Of a DNA stretch of 64,000 nucleotides, positions 41,732 to 51,329 are shown in pieces. Source of the stretch: Anaerolineales bacterium UBA2395 (GTDB lineage Bacteria > Chloroflexota > Anaerolineae > Anaerolineales > Villigracilaceae). A model generated the notes under the pieces. The model ran no database searches, was not told where the DNA came from, and saw nothing but the letters and a program-made list of their open reading frames with translations. Made by a program: the position numbers and the translations under genes. The stretch spans positions 46,058 to 110,057 of the forward strand of contig DDSH01000022.1 of assembly GCA_002343775.1 (NCBI GenBank), read 5' to 3'. The first letter of the stretch is position 1. Every line of letters starts with the position of its first letter.

Positions 41732-44700
41732 TCAGTCCTCGAATGTTTCGATAACCCTGAGGAATGCATCCACAACCTGTGGATCGAAATGTTTTCCGCT
41801 TTGTGCCTTGATGTAGACGAGCGCTTTCTTTTTGGTCCATGCTTTGCGATACGGGCGCGGGCTGGTTAACGCGTCCCACACGTCGGCGATGGCGAAGACG
41901 CGAGCGGTAATGGGGATTTGGTTCCCTTTGAGTGCGCGCGGGTAGCCTGTGCCATCCCACTTTTCGTGATGACAATAGGGAATATCCAGAGCCTGGCGCA
42001 GGTATTGAATTGGGTTAAGCAGTTGGTAGGCAAAGGTCGGATGCTTGCGCATTTCCTCCCATTCCTTCTCCGTCAGCCGGCCTTTCTTAAGCAGGATTCG
42101 GTCTGAGATTCCCATCTTTCCGATGTCGTGCAACAATGCTCCGTGACGAATGCGCTGCAGGCGCTGATCCCGGATTCCAAGTTCCTTTGCGACCAACAAG
42201 GCAAGGTTCGCAACGCGCAAGGTTTGCCCTTCGATCTCACTGTATCGCATGTCTAGTGCGCGCGATAAGCCTTCGATGGTGGCTTCGTAGGCGACTGCCA
42301 GCTCCATGTTCACCCGTTGGATGTTCTCGAACAATTGCGAGTTATCGATGGAGATCGCAGCCTGACCTGCGAGAGTCTCTACGAACTCCAGCCATTCTGC
42401 GCTGGGTGTGTAGGGAGTGCGATGATAGAGTTCGAGCACTCCCTTTGCCTCTCCCTTGACGATCAAAGGGATACAAATGTAATGGCAAAATCCTTCTTCG
42501 CTCCACAAGTACGCAAACGGCTGGTTGCCGATAAGTTCCGCCGGGTCTGTGGTCTGAACGATGCGCCTCTCCATGATGCTACGTCCGGCAAAACCATCGT
42601 TGAGGCGAACTTCTGCCGCCTGGATCAGGGATGTTAAAAAGCCACAACTGGCGGCATATTGCAGGGTCTGTTCGTAGGGGTGCATCAGCAGCACCGAGGC
42701 GGCATCCACTCCCAGCTGATCCACGATGCGGCTCAAGAGAATATTGAGCGTGATCCGCAGATCCAAACTGGATGCGATGGCTTTATCCACTTCGTGCAGG
42801 GTTTGCAGATTCCGCAGACGCTTGATCGCCTCTTCCCTGAGACGGGCAGAGTGTACTGCTCCGGCAGCCTGGGAGGCGAACAAGGAGAGCAGGCGCTCGT
42901 CTGCTTCGGTGTACGTTCGATCAGAATCGCCGATCTCGTCCACAGCGAGGACGCCGATCAACTCTCCGCCGTACATCATTGGTACTTCCAAAACAGCGCG
43001 CAGGGGAACACCCTCGTATTGAGGTGAACGCCCTTCCCAAGTGGAGTAATCATCGATCCGCAGCGGCTGACGGGTTTGTGCCACAAGACCGGCAGCACCT
43101 TCACCGATCATCAGGTGCGAACCTGTGGGGATGAATGGCTCGGTATCCATGATTAATTCCAATTCGCTCTTGACCGGGTCGAACAGGTACATGCCGCTCG
43201 AAGCGGAGTCTAGCATTTTCTTCGCAGTTATTACGATCAAATTCAGGAGGGGCTTCAGCTCCGTCTGTTCGGATAATGCCTTGCTGGTCTGGTACAACGA
43301 CTCGAATTCCTTTGCACGGCGGGCAGTCTCTTCAAACAAACGGGTACGTTCAATGATCGACCCGGCGATCTCCGTCAGCGAATGGAGAAGCTTTATCTGT
43401 TCGGGCGTAATGCGACTTGGTAATTGCACAGCAATAAACAGCACCCCCACAACCTCATCACTGGAACGGATCGGCAGGCAAGCCCCTCCCCAACCGGCGG
43501 GGATTCTCGCAAGTGAGTCAGGGCGCACCAGCGGATCTTTTATAAATTCTTCCGAGACATGCATCTGTCCTGTCGAAAAGACATTCCCCGCCACACCTTC
43601 GCCGATGTTTATCCGAATATCCTTCAAATCATCAAACCAGCCGCGAGGGTTTGTATCGCGCAGTTCATTTGTTTTCGGATCGTACAAGAGAATGGTACCC
43701 GTATCCGTAGCCATGGCAGCAAGGGTCTGATCCAAAAGGGCAGGCATGGCTTCCTCCAGTGTTTGAGCAGAACGAAGAGAGGATGATATCTTATACAACG
43801 CTTCCAATTCGACCAGACTTTGACGGAGGTCATCTTCCATCTGTTTACGACTGGTAACATCCTGAATGGTGCCTTTCATGTTGAGGAGATCTCCCCCAGC
43901 ATTGACCTCCAACTCGCCCATGCCATGCACCCAGCGTTCTGCGCCATCGTTCTGGCGGATGATCTTGTACTCCCGGTCGAAGCGGTTCTTTCCCACGATC
44001 ACATCCTGGGTGAAGTATTGAACCATCCACTCGCGATGACCGGGATGGACCAGGTTCACCCAGCCCTGTATGGAGCGTTCATAGGAATCGTCAATGCCAA
44101 GGATGCGATCAAGCGTATCTGAACTTTTCCAGAAGCCGGTCAAGAAATCCAACACATAGCTGCCGATCCCGCCGATCCGTTGTGTCTCTCGCAACAACGT
44201 GTCATTTTCACGAAAAGCCGCCTCCGCCCTCACCCGTTCTGTGACATCGCGAAGCATCCCTTCGTGAAAGAGGATATTGCCCTGATCATCGTGGACGTAA
44301 TAGCCGTGGTCCTCCACCCAGATCTCAGAACCGTCCTTGCGACGCATCCGGTAGACCTCGATCTCCTCCATGCCCGTATCAAGGATGTGGCTGCCACGTT
44401 CCTCCGGAGAGAAGTAAAGTTCCTTCTTAATGTCGATCTTAAGCATTTCCTCCTTCGAGGAATAACCGAACATTGCCACCATGGCGGGATTCACATCCAC
44501 GAATTTTCCCTCATGTGTGCTGCGATAGATACCGTCCATCATTCGGTCGAACAAACTGTGATAACGTTCCTCGCTTTCGCGTAATGCTTCCTCAGTCTTT
44601 TGCCGGACGGTAATGTCGTTAACAATGGAAAAAAGAACCCTGGCACCCCCCCACTGAATGGGAGACATATTTAATTCAACAGTCCGAACGTTTCCGCTTG

Positions 44701-44965
44701 CCAGCCTGTGGGGAAAGATAAAATTGCGTTCCTGCAACAGGGCGTGAAGCCACCCTTTCACCAATTTTTCCTGTGGAAGGGCGGTAAGATCCGCAATGGT
44801 CATGCTTTTGAATAGCTCAAGGGAATAGCCGTAAAACGTTATCGCCGAAATGTTGGCGTCCACAATCCGCCCTGATTCGGGATCGATCAACAACATGACC
44901 GCATTATGGTTCCGAAAGATGGTCTCGAATGGGTTGTCTTGCGGCATGGTAGACTCATCCAACAT
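41732..44965 (-). CDS. multi-sensor HD-GYP c-di-GMP phosphodiesterase
   Basis: 1077 aa, soluble. Approximate domains: PAS 10-125, PAS 130-250, PAS 260-375, GAF 390-545, GAF 560-710, GAF 725-880, HD-GYP 890-1075. Metal-binding His946-Asp947 lie in LLHDIGK, and HHEKWDGTGYP is the GYP signature, so hydrolysis of c-di-GMP is expected. AGGAGAG precedes ATG 44965. It lies 2.8 kb from the GGDEF protein, with two unrelated repair and methylation genes between. Confidence 0.92.
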   Translation of the reverse strand: MLDESTMPQDNPFETIFRNHNAVMLLIDPESGRIVDANISAITFYGYSLELFKSMTIADLTALPQEKLVKGWLHALLQERNFIFPHRLASGNVRTVELNMSPIQWGGARVLFSIVNDITVRQKTEEALRESEERYHSLFDRMMDGIYRSTHEGKFVDVNPAMVAMFGYSSKEEMLKIDIKKELYFSPEERGSHILDTGMEEIEVYRMRRKDGSEIWVEDHGYYVHDDQGNILFHEGMLRDVTERVRAEAAFRENDTLLRETQRIGGIGSYVLDFLTGFWKSSDTLDRILGIDDSYERSIQGWVNLVHPGHREWMVQYFTQDVIVGKNRFDREYKIIRQNDGAERWVHGMGELEVNAGGDLLNMKGTIQDVTSRKQMEDDLRQSLVELEALYKISSSLRSAQTLEEAMPALLDQTLAAMATDTGTILLYDPKTNELRDTNPRGWFDDLKDIRINIGEGVAGNVFSTGQMHVSEEFIKDPLVRPDSLARIPAGWGGACLPIRSSDEVVGVLFIAVQLPSRITPEQIKLLHSLTEIAGSIIERTRLFEETARRAKEFESLYQTSKALSEQTELKPLLNLIVITAKKMLDSASSGMYLFDPVKSELELIMDTEPFIPTGSHLMIGEGAAGLVAQTRQPLRIDDYSTWEGRSPQYEGVPLRAVLEVPMMYGGELIGVLAVDEIGDSDRTYTEADERLLSLFASQAAGAVHSARLREEAIKRLRNLQTLHEVDKAIASSLDLRITLNILLSRIVDQLGVDAASVLLMHPYEQTLQYAASCGFLTSLIQAAEVRLNDGFAGRSIMERRIVQTTDPAELIGNQPFAYLWSEEGFCHYICIPLIVKGEAKGVLELYHRTPYTPSAEWLEFVETLAGQAAISIDNSQLFENIQRVNMELAVAYEATIEGLSRALDMRYSEIEGQTLRVANLALLVAKELGIRDQRLQRIRHGALLHDIGKMGISDRILLKKGRLTEKEWEEMRKHPTFAYQLLNPIQYLRQALDIPYCHHEKWDGTGYPRALKGNQIPITARVFAIADVWDALTSPRPYRKAWTKKKALVYIKAQSGKHFDPQVVDAFLRVIETFED

Positions 44966-45055
44966 CGAACTCTCCTGAAATGCGCCGCACTATCCAGTTA
45001 CCAATAAAAAGGAAACAGACCGATGCACCCATCGGCCTGTTCGGAAAAGCCGTAG

Positions 45056-45250
45056 TTAATCGTCGCCCAGCGAGGCGATTGCGCGCAACAAACCGAAGAC
45101 CAACACGCCGAGTTTTAATCCCTCGCCCGCAGTGAGTGCGGTCTCACGTTCGTTCTTTTCCGCACGGCGGGTGAGAAGCAGTGCAGCGACCAGTCCGGTC
45201 ACGGCGCCGAGAAGAGCACCGCCCAAGATCACTCTGGTTTTATCGTTCAT
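45056..45250 (-). CDS. small YtxH-like membrane protein
   Basis: 64 aa. A Gly-rich hydrophobic segment (residues 8-26, GGALLGAVTGLVAALLL) ends in TRRAEK, followed by a second hydrophobic stretch near residues 45-60. Resembles YtxH-type small membrane proteins; function unknown. AAGGAT ribosome site; the ATG overlaps the stop of the upstream 141-aa gene (ATGA). Confidence 0.65.
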   Translation of the reverse strand: MNDKTRVILGGALLGAVTGLVAALLLTRRAEKNERETALTAGEGLKLGVLVFGLLRAIASLGDD

Positions 45251-45672
45251 GGTGTCATCCTTTCGAAGAATGCTTTAATGGTTTCCAGCCAGCTGTTCAG
45301 GGCGAGGATGGGTTTCACTGCCATATCCGCGCCGCGAAGGATCACCCCCCTGGCTTTGAACACATAATCCTGCGCGATGCCCGTGTAATAAGGGAGGACG
45401 CTCAACGCACGCGCAAGCAGGTAGATCAAGCCGCCCAGGATGGCGAGGAAGATCAAGCCACCGATCAGCATGGGGATGATCACCCAGATGGTGGATATGG
45501 CTGCCCAACGCCCGACATCGCCGCCCTGTTGGAAGGTGGCAACGCTGATCCAAACGATCATACCAACCAATACCAGTGCACTCAGGACGATGGGAAGAAG
45601 GATCTGCCGGGCAAATTGCCTGCGATGCCGCAAATAAGAGTAATGTTCAGGCTGGGGAAGTTGTGCTTTCAT
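45247..45672 (-). CDS. hypothetical membrane protein downstream of ftsZ
   Basis: 141 aa, no family recognised. Two strong hydrophobic segments (about 24-46 and 60-88) follow a basic, aromatic N-terminus (HYSYLRHRRQFARQ); the C-terminus is amphipathic. Expressed with the 64-aa protein, possibly from its own promoter since ftsZ ends at a terminator. The ATG at 45672 is preceded by AGGA and by a TAAAAT box 7 nt away. Confidence 0.65.
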   Translation of the reverse strand: MKAQLPQPEHYSYLRHRRQFARQILLPIVLSALVLVGMIVWISVATFQQGGDVGRWAAISTIWVIIPMLIGGLIFLAILGGLIYLLARALSVLPYYTGIAQDYVFKARGVILRGADMAVKPILALNSWLETIKAFFERMTP

Positions 45673-45679
45673 CAATCCT

Positions 45680-45685
45680 ATTTTA
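45680..45685 (-). promoter_or_regulatory. -10 box before the 141-aa membrane protein gene
   Basis: TAAAAT on the minus strand ends 7 nt before ATG 45672. The intervening AGGA could act as a short ribosome site, so this case is ambiguous. Confidence 0.4.
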
Positions 45686-45686
45686 C

Positions 45687-45727
45687 CAAAATAAAAGACC
45701 CCGAAGATTTCAAAAACCTTCGGGGTC
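45687..45727 (-). terminator. intrinsic terminator after ftsZ
   Basis: Minus strand: stem GACCCCGAAG / CTTCGGGGTC (10 bp), 11-nt loop, then TTTTATTTT. Marks the end of the division cluster. Confidence 0.9.
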
Positions 45728-45743
45728 TCGGTGAGCCTGTCTG

Positions 45744-46901
45744 TTATCTTCGGTTGCGCAGGAAGGTCGGGACATCCAGATCGTCGTTGTTGATGCTCGG
45801 CAATGGCTGGGATTTCACATCCGCAGAGGAACGTGTTTCGGCGCCGACGCTCACGGATTCGCTTGAGCGTGTGAAAGGCGTCGATGCAGGAACAGGCTTC
45901 TCGGTCCGGGGGAGGCGCTCAAGCGCACGGCGCGGAATGCCGCTGCGCTCAAATCCGGTGGCGATGACCGTCACGCGGATCTCGTCTCCCATTTCCGGAT
46001 CGATGACTGCGCCGAAGATCATGTTGACATCGGGGTGGGCAGTCTCGCGGATGATAGCGGCAGCCTGATTGACTTCGAAGAGGGTCATGTTGGGTCCGCC
46101 AGTGACGTTGAAGAGCACGCCGCGCGCGCCATCGATGGTGATGTCGAGCAGCTGGCTGGAGATGGCTTGTTCGGCTGCGGTCTTCGCGCGTTCGTCGCCT
46201 GAGCCGCGCCCGACCGCCATGAGCGCCGCACCGCCTTCAGACATGATGGCGCGTACGTCGGCAAAGTCGAGGTTGATCAAACCGGGGATGGTGATCAATT
46301 CGGAGATGCCCTGGATGCCCTGATGCAGGACTTCATCCGCCATGCGGAAGGCATCCTGCAGGGATGATTTTTTATCCGCCAGTTGGAGTAGACGGTCGTT
46401 GGGGATGGAGATGAGGGTGTGCGCATGTTCCTTCATCTTTACCACACCCGCTTCAGCAGATTGGGCGCGCTTGCCGCCTTCAAAGGTGAAGGGGCGGGTG
46501 ACCACGCCGATGGTGAGTGCGCCGCATTCCTTTGCCACTTGCGCCACCACGGGAGCCGCGCCAGTGCCTGTGCCGCCGCCCATGCCTGCTGTGACGAAGA
46601 CCATGTCTGCGCCTTTGAGCACGTTGTAGAGTTCATCGGACGATTCTTCGGCCGCCTTGCGTCCGATTTCGGGGTCGCCGCCTGCGCCAAGTCCGCGTGT
46701 GATCTTGTCACCGAGACGGACGCGAACAGGCGCGCGTGAAAGTGTCAGCGCCTGCGCATCGGAATTGGCGGCGATGAATTCAACACCTTGAATGCCTTCC
46801 TCCATCATGCGGTTGACGGCATTCTGTCCCGCGCCACCCACACCGATCACTTTGATCCGTGCGAAGGCTTCGGCTTGCTGTGTTCTTTTGTTCGGGTCCA
46901 T
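45744..46901 (-). CDS. ftsZ: cell division GTPase FtsZ
   Basis: 385 aa tubulin-like GTPase that forms the Z ring. The GTP-binding loop GGGTGTGAAPVVA lies near residues 107-119 and the catalytic T7 loop NLDFADVRAIM near 209-219. A variable linker of about 60 residues leads to the conserved C-terminal peptide DLDVPTFLRNRR, which binds FtsA and other tethers. AGGAGGA precedes the ATG. A 127-nt gap from ftsA may contain an additional promoter, but none is convincing. Confidence 0.98.
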   Translation of the reverse strand: MDPNKRTQQAEAFARIKVIGVGGAGQNAVNRMMEEGIQGVEFIAANSDAQALTLSRAPVRVRLGDKITRGLGAGGDPEIGRKAAEESSDELYNVLKGADMVFVTAGMGGGTGTGAAPVVAQVAKECGALTIGVVTRPFTFEGGKRAQSAEAGVVKMKEHAHTLISIPNDRLLQLADKKSSLQDAFRMADEVLHQGIQGISELITIPGLINLDFADVRAIMSEGGAALMAVGRGSGDERAKTAAEQAISSQLLDITIDGARGVLFNVTGGPNMTLFEVNQAAAIIRETAHPDVNMIFGAVIDPEMGDEIRVTVIATGFERSGIPRRALERLPRTEKPVPASTPFTRSSESVSVGAETRSSADVKSQPLPSINNDDLDVPTFLRNRR

Positions 46902-47028
46902 TTGTTCCTCCTGGCAAGGAATATGCCATATCTTAAACGAGAATGCGATTTTTTAACAGGGTTAATGTGTACTAGTTTTTATCGATTGTGAATCTTTTCG
47001 CAGAGATGGTCTTCTCTCTGTAAATTCC

Positions 47029-48273
47029 TTACGGCAATAGACGACTGATCCAATTTTTGATGGCATCCAAATTCATATTCTTTTCACCTCGCGATCTGCG
47101 GCGCTGTTTGCTGCCGCCCGCCATTGCAATTTCATGGTCGTGCATGGCGGTTGCCCAACGTAAAAGCCCGATGCTGGTGGAATATGCAGGGGAGTTGAGC
47201 TTGTCCACCAGCCCTTTCAGGTTTTGCGGCTGTGCCATTCGCACCGGCATGCCCAATACTTCGCTCGCAACTTTGCTGATGCCCGGCAATGCCGATGTCC
47301 CGCCTGTCACCACCATTCCCGCCGGGAGCAAGCCATCGTAGCCGGAGCGTTTGATCTCCTGAAGAATCAAGCCGAAGGTCTCTTCGATGCGCGCTTCGAT
47401 GATGTGAGCCAGATCCTGGCGGTTGATGCGCACATCCCGATCTTCGCCAAAGGGACGGATCAGGAAAAACTCCTCGCTTCCGATCTCGGACCGAATGGCG
47501 TGTCCCTGCTGCTTCTTTACTTCCTCTGCCTGCGAGATGTTCAAACGCAAGCCGTGCGCAATATCCTGTGTGATGTGATTCCCGCCGACTGCCAGAACCA
47601 TCGTGTGCCAGACATCGCCGTCGACGTAAATTGCCAGGTCGGTGGTTCCGCCGCCAATATCGCAGACTGCCACGCCCAGCTGACGTTCCTGCTCGGTCAG
47701 CACTACTTCGGCAGAGGCAAGCGGATTCAGAACGAATTGCTGGATCTGCACACCTGCCGCGCCCACGCATTGACGGAGGTTATCCACCGTGGCACTGGCG
47801 GCGGTGATGATGTGCGTTTCCACTTCCAACTTGTAGCCGTGCATCCCCACCGGCGTCTTGACGCCTTCCTGCCCATCCACGGTGATGCCGCGCTGGATGA
47901 CATGCACGATCTCGCGGTCATGCGGGATGGCAATCGCCTGTGCTTGGTCAAGCGCACGCGCCAGATCGGTCACATCGATGATCCCACCGGGAATGCCCGC
48001 CGCGCCACGACTGTTGACAGACGAGACATGCGCCCCAGCCAGGCTGACCAACGCCGTGGTAATCTCCAAACCGGAGGTACTCTCCGCTTTTTCGACGGAA
48101 CGTTTGATGGCTTGCGACGCCGCAGCAAGGTCTACCACAATGCCTTTGCGGATGCCTTCAGAAGGCTCGATGCCAACCCCAAGAATACGAATGCCACCAT
48201 CGTCTTCCACACGCCCGACGAGGGTGCAAACTTTGGTCGTGCCTACGTCAATACCAACAACTATCTCATCCAT
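47029..48273 (-). CDS. ftsA: cell division protein FtsA
   Basis: 414 aa actin-like ATPase that tethers FtsZ to the membrane. The N-terminus VGIDVGTTKVCTLVG is phosphate loop 1; CDIGGGTTDLAIY is the second. The C-terminus NLDAIKNWISRLLP is an amphipathic helix suited to membrane attachment. The start is 12 nt after the ftsQ stop, with only a weak ribosome site. Confidence 0.96.
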   Translation of the reverse strand: MDEIVVGIDVGTTKVCTLVGRVEDDGGIRILGVGIEPSEGIRKGIVVDLAAASQAIKRSVEKAESTSGLEITTALVSLAGAHVSSVNSRGAAGIPGGIIDVTDLARALDQAQAIAIPHDREIVHVIQRGITVDGQEGVKTPVGMHGYKLEVETHIITAASATVDNLRQCVGAAGVQIQQFVLNPLASAEVVLTEQERQLGVAVCDIGGGTTDLAIYVDGDVWHTMVLAVGGNHITQDIAHGLRLNISQAEEVKKQQGHAIRSEIGSEEFFLIRPFGEDRDVRINRQDLAHIIEARIEETFGLILQEIKRSGYDGLLPAGMVVTGGTSALPGISKVASEVLGMPVRMAQPQNLKGLVDKLNSPAYSTSIGLLRWATAMHDHEIAMAGGSKQRRRSRGEKNMNLDAIKNWISRLLP

Positions 48274-48285
48274 TGCGTACCTGTC

Positions 48286-49281
48286 TCACTGATTTTCGTC
48301 CAATGCTTCATCCGATTCGTTTGACGCCATGCGATAAAACGGACCATCGGGATGAACCACACTGATAAATTCGGGGATTCGATTGCGCTGCACCAGGGAG
48401 TCGACCAACGATTGGTATACGCGAATCTTCAACGGCATATCGTCTGCGCTGATGCCGAAAGCGGCGCGCCAGCCACGCGGGTCGTTCCAGCCCAAACCGT
48501 CAGCGGCGCTATAGGTCATGGTCGTATTCGCAGGCACGAGCGGAGAAAGAGCGATGATCGCTTCCACCAGATCGCTATTGATGAAAGGTGGTGGGCTAAG
48601 CGGGTCATCCAAGATGGGCAATCCCGCCGGGGGCGCATCCAAGCTGTTGACGGAGACGACCCCATCTGCTGACCCTCGCGGACGGAAAGCGACGCCGCTG
48701 GCATCGATCCAGGTATAGCCGCCATCCTGCTGCCAGAGGATGACCGGCTGCCGCTCCACTACCGTGACGTATACATGGTTCGGCAAATAGACCTTGATCT
48801 CGGCTGAAAGCAGTTCCGGGTAATTGGTCAGCAGGCGCGCCCGTACCTGTTCCGGCTGGACGGTGAATATGGATTGACCCATCACCCCGAGCACCGAGTT
48901 GATCTCTTCCTTTGTCAGGCGATTGTTTCCAAGCACCGTGGCAGATGGGACATGGAAATAGGGCAACGAGAGCGCCAGATAGACACCCACCCCAAGCAGC
49001 AACACGATCAGAAGCGAAGCAAATCTCCAATTGGCGCGGAAGTGCGGCATGGAGAACTTCGGCTTGTGCAAATGGATCTCGGGCAACCCCAGCGCTACAT
49101 TGAAACGCCGACGTTCCTTTTGCTTGGGCGCGATCACAATCGGGACGGTCTTTGTGCGCGAGGTGACTTTTACCATCGGCTTCAAGGCGCGTTCGCGGGT
49201 TTGCGTGATCTCTTTGACAGCGCGTTCGTTGCGGCGTTTGCGCACCTGCTCGGAGCGGGAAAGCGAACGTTTATCGCTCAT
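48286..49281 (-). CDS. ftsQ: cell division protein FtsQ (POTRA)
   Basis: 331 aa. A basic cytoplasmic N-terminus of about 90 residues, one membrane helix (about 93-113), then a POTRA domain (FHVPSATVLGNNRLTKEEI) and the FtsQ domain with VVERQPVILW. It bridges the divisome across the membrane. ATG 49281 overlaps the ddl stop (ATGA) and has GGAGGA upstream, which decides against longer frames reaching back into ddl. Confidence 0.88.
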   Translation of the reverse strand: MSDKRSLSRSEQVRKRRNERAVKEITQTRERALKPMVKVTSRTKTVPIVIAPKQKERRRFNVALGLPEIHLHKPKFSMPHFRANWRFASLLIVLLLGVGVYLALSLPYFHVPSATVLGNNRLTKEEINSVLGVMGQSIFTVQPEQVRARLLTNYPELLSAEIKVYLPNHVYVTVVERQPVILWQQDGGYTWIDASGVAFRPRGSADGVVSVNSLDAPPAGLPILDDPLSPPPFINSDLVEAIIALSPLVPANTTMTYSAADGLGWNDPRGWRAAFGISADDMPLKIRVYQSLVDSLVQRNRIPEFISVVHPDGPFYRMASNESDEALDENQ

Positions 49282-50393
49282 TCCGTCCTCCGGCGTTCGG
49301 TGCGGTCGCGCTGCGCCTTGCGTTCGAGCGCGAGTTCGATCAGGCGATCCACCAGTTGCGGGTATGCTAAGCCACTCGCCTGCCACAGTTTCGGGTACAT
49401 GCTAATGGATGTGAAGCCTGGCAGAGTGTTCAACTCGTTCAGGAATATGCGGTTGGTTTCTTTTTCGACGAAGAAATCAGCGCGCGCCATGCCTGCACAG
49501 TCGATGGCTTTGTAGGCACGGATGGCATATTCGCGAATCTCTGCCGAAACTTCTTCCGGCAAAGGTGAAGGGATCAACAAACCGGACGTGCCATCGATGT
49601 ATTTTGACTCGTATGAATAGAACTCACGGCTTGGAAGGATCTCGCCGCAAACCGAGGCTTCGGGGTTCTCATTGCCCAGCACGCTGACTTCCACTTCACG
49701 CACATCCTTCACGCCGCTTTCGATCAGGATGCGGCGGTCGAAGCGTGCGGCATCCATCAAGCCTTCTGCCAGATCGGAGCGCGAATTACATTTGCTGATT
49801 CCCACCGACGAGCCGAGGTTCGCCGGTTTGGTGAACAGCGGATATGTACCCATCGCTTCGGCTTTGGCGATGACCGCATCCATTTCATTCTCGATCTCGG
49901 CGCGCAGCACCAGAATGGAATCAACGATGGGAATCCCATTGGCGCGCATCACATCTTTGAAAATGCCCTTATCCATGCCGACGGATGAACCTGCCACGCC
50001 CGCCCCCACGTAGGCAACATCTGCCATTTCGAACAGACCTTGAATGGTGCCGTCTTCGCCGAACGGTCCATGCAGGACGGGGAAGAAGACATCGATATCT
50101 GCAAGTTTACGCAGCACTTCGCCATGCTCGGTGGCTTTCCATTCATAAGCCGTGGCATGGGAAGGGTCGCCGGGGAGAACGACACGGTTTAAATTCTTAC
50201 CATTGCCCTGCTCGAAAGATTCAATCGCATTCTCCCCCGTGAACCATTCGCCATCGAGCGTGATGCCGATCTGTGTCACTTCATATCGTTCAGGGTCAAG
50301 CACTGACAAAACGGAACGCGCAGACATCAACGAGACATCATGCTCGCCAGACCGACCGCCAAATAAAACCGCAACTCGAAGCTTCTTAGCCAT
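49278..50393 (-). CDS. ddl: D-alanine--D-alanine ligase
   Basis: 371 aa ATP-grasp enzyme making the D-Ala-D-Ala dipeptide of peptidoglycan. The N-terminal LFGGRSGEHDVSLMSA, the SSVGISKC loop and the C-terminal RADFFVEKETNRIFLNELNTLPGFT are characteristic. The start overlaps the murB stop (TAATG). The C-terminal 20 residues are unusually Arg-rich. Confidence 0.96.
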   Translation of the reverse strand: MAKKLRVAVLFGGRSGEHDVSLMSARSVLSVLDPERYEVTQIGITLDGEWFTGENAIESFEQGNGKNLNRVVLPGDPSHATAYEWKATEHGEVLRKLADIDVFFPVLHGPFGEDGTIQGLFEMADVAYVGAGVAGSSVGMDKGIFKDVMRANGIPIVDSILVLRAEIENEMDAVIAKAEAMGTYPLFTKPANLGSSVGISKCNSRSDLAEGLMDAARFDRRILIESGVKDVREVEVSVLGNENPEASVCGEILPSREFYSYESKYIDGTSGLLIPSPLPEEVSAEIREYAIRAYKAIDCAGMARADFFVEKETNRIFLNELNTLPGFTSISMYPKLWQASGLAYPQLVDRLIELALERKAQRDRTERRRTE

Positions 50394-51325
50394 TATTCCG
50401 CGTTCCATTCTCCGACAAGTTCAACTTCCAACTCCAAAGTCACACCGAACTTTTCCATCACTGTCTTTTGCACCAAGCGAATCAAAGCATGAACGTCTTG
50501 CGCCCTGGTCTCTCCGTGATTGATAAAAAAGTTTCCGTGCAGCGTGCTGATCTCAGCGTTACCGATGCGCGTACCCTTCAACCCCGCAGCCTCGATCAAA
50601 CGTCCCGCATAATCACCCTCAGGGTTCTTGAACATGGAACCCATGCTCGCACCGGGCGGCTGCGTGGCTTTTCGGCGTTCGCTGAATTGTTCGATTTTAA
50701 CAGACACTTCCTCTTTCGAAGAATTTTTTAACCTCAACAACGCGCTTAACACGATGCCGGAAATTTCATGCCGCTTCAAAACACTGGTGCGATACCCATA
50801 GCCCATTTGCTCGAGCAAAAGTCTTTCGCGCCCATGCTTTGTCAGTAATTCAGCCCAGATGAGATTGTGAGTCATATCGCCACCGAACGCGCCGGCATTG
50901 CCATAGACCGCGCCTCCGACCGTGCCGGGAACAGTTGCCGACCATTCGAGTCCAGCCAGCCCCTTGGATGCGCAGCGCTTGGCGAGGTTGGCGATGACAA
51001 CCCCCGCTTCACACCAGACTGTGGGCTGATCCCCCGCCTCAAAGCGGACTTCCTTCGCCCGATTCAAAACCACAACTCCGCGAAAACCTTCATCACTGAC
51101 CAACACATTCGAGCCGCCGCCAAGCATATAAAACGGAATCTCATGCTCCCAGATCAGTTGCATCGCCTCTGCCAACTCGTCCGCAGATTTAACCGTCAGC
51201 AAGGCATCCGCCGGTCCGCCAATACGCGCAGACGTATACGGTGCAAGAAGTATATTTTCCTGCACGGCATCGCCAAACTTCTGGCGCAGCACATCAATGG
51301 CAGATTGGGTCATGGTCATAAACAT
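50393..51325 (-). CDS. murB: UDP-N-acetylenolpyruvoylglucosamine reductase
   Basis: 310 aa FAD-dependent reductase completing UDP-MurNAc. FAD-binding SARIGGPADALLTV and FYMLGGGSNVLVSDEGF are clear, and PPGASMGSMFKNP carries the catalytic serine region. The lack of an extra Tyr loop suggests the type II form. Starts possible at three close ATGs; 51325 is the first and lies 4 nt after the preceding stop. Confidence 0.95.
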   Translation of the reverse strand: MFMTMTQSAIDVLRQKFGDAVQENILLAPYTSARIGGPADALLTVKSADELAEAMQLIWEHEIPFYMLGGGSNVLVSDEGFRGVVVLNRAKEVRFEAGDQPTVWCEAGVVIANLAKRCASKGLAGLEWSATVPGTVGGAVYGNAGAFGGDMTHNLIWAELLTKHGRERLLLEQMGYGYRTSVLKRHEISGIVLSALLRLKNSSKEEVSVKIEQFSERRKATQPPGASMGSMFKNPEGDYAGRLIEAAGLKGTRIGNAEISTLHGNFFINHGETRAQDVHALIRLVQKTVMEKFGVTLELEVELVGEWNAE

Positions 51326-51329
51326 GTAT

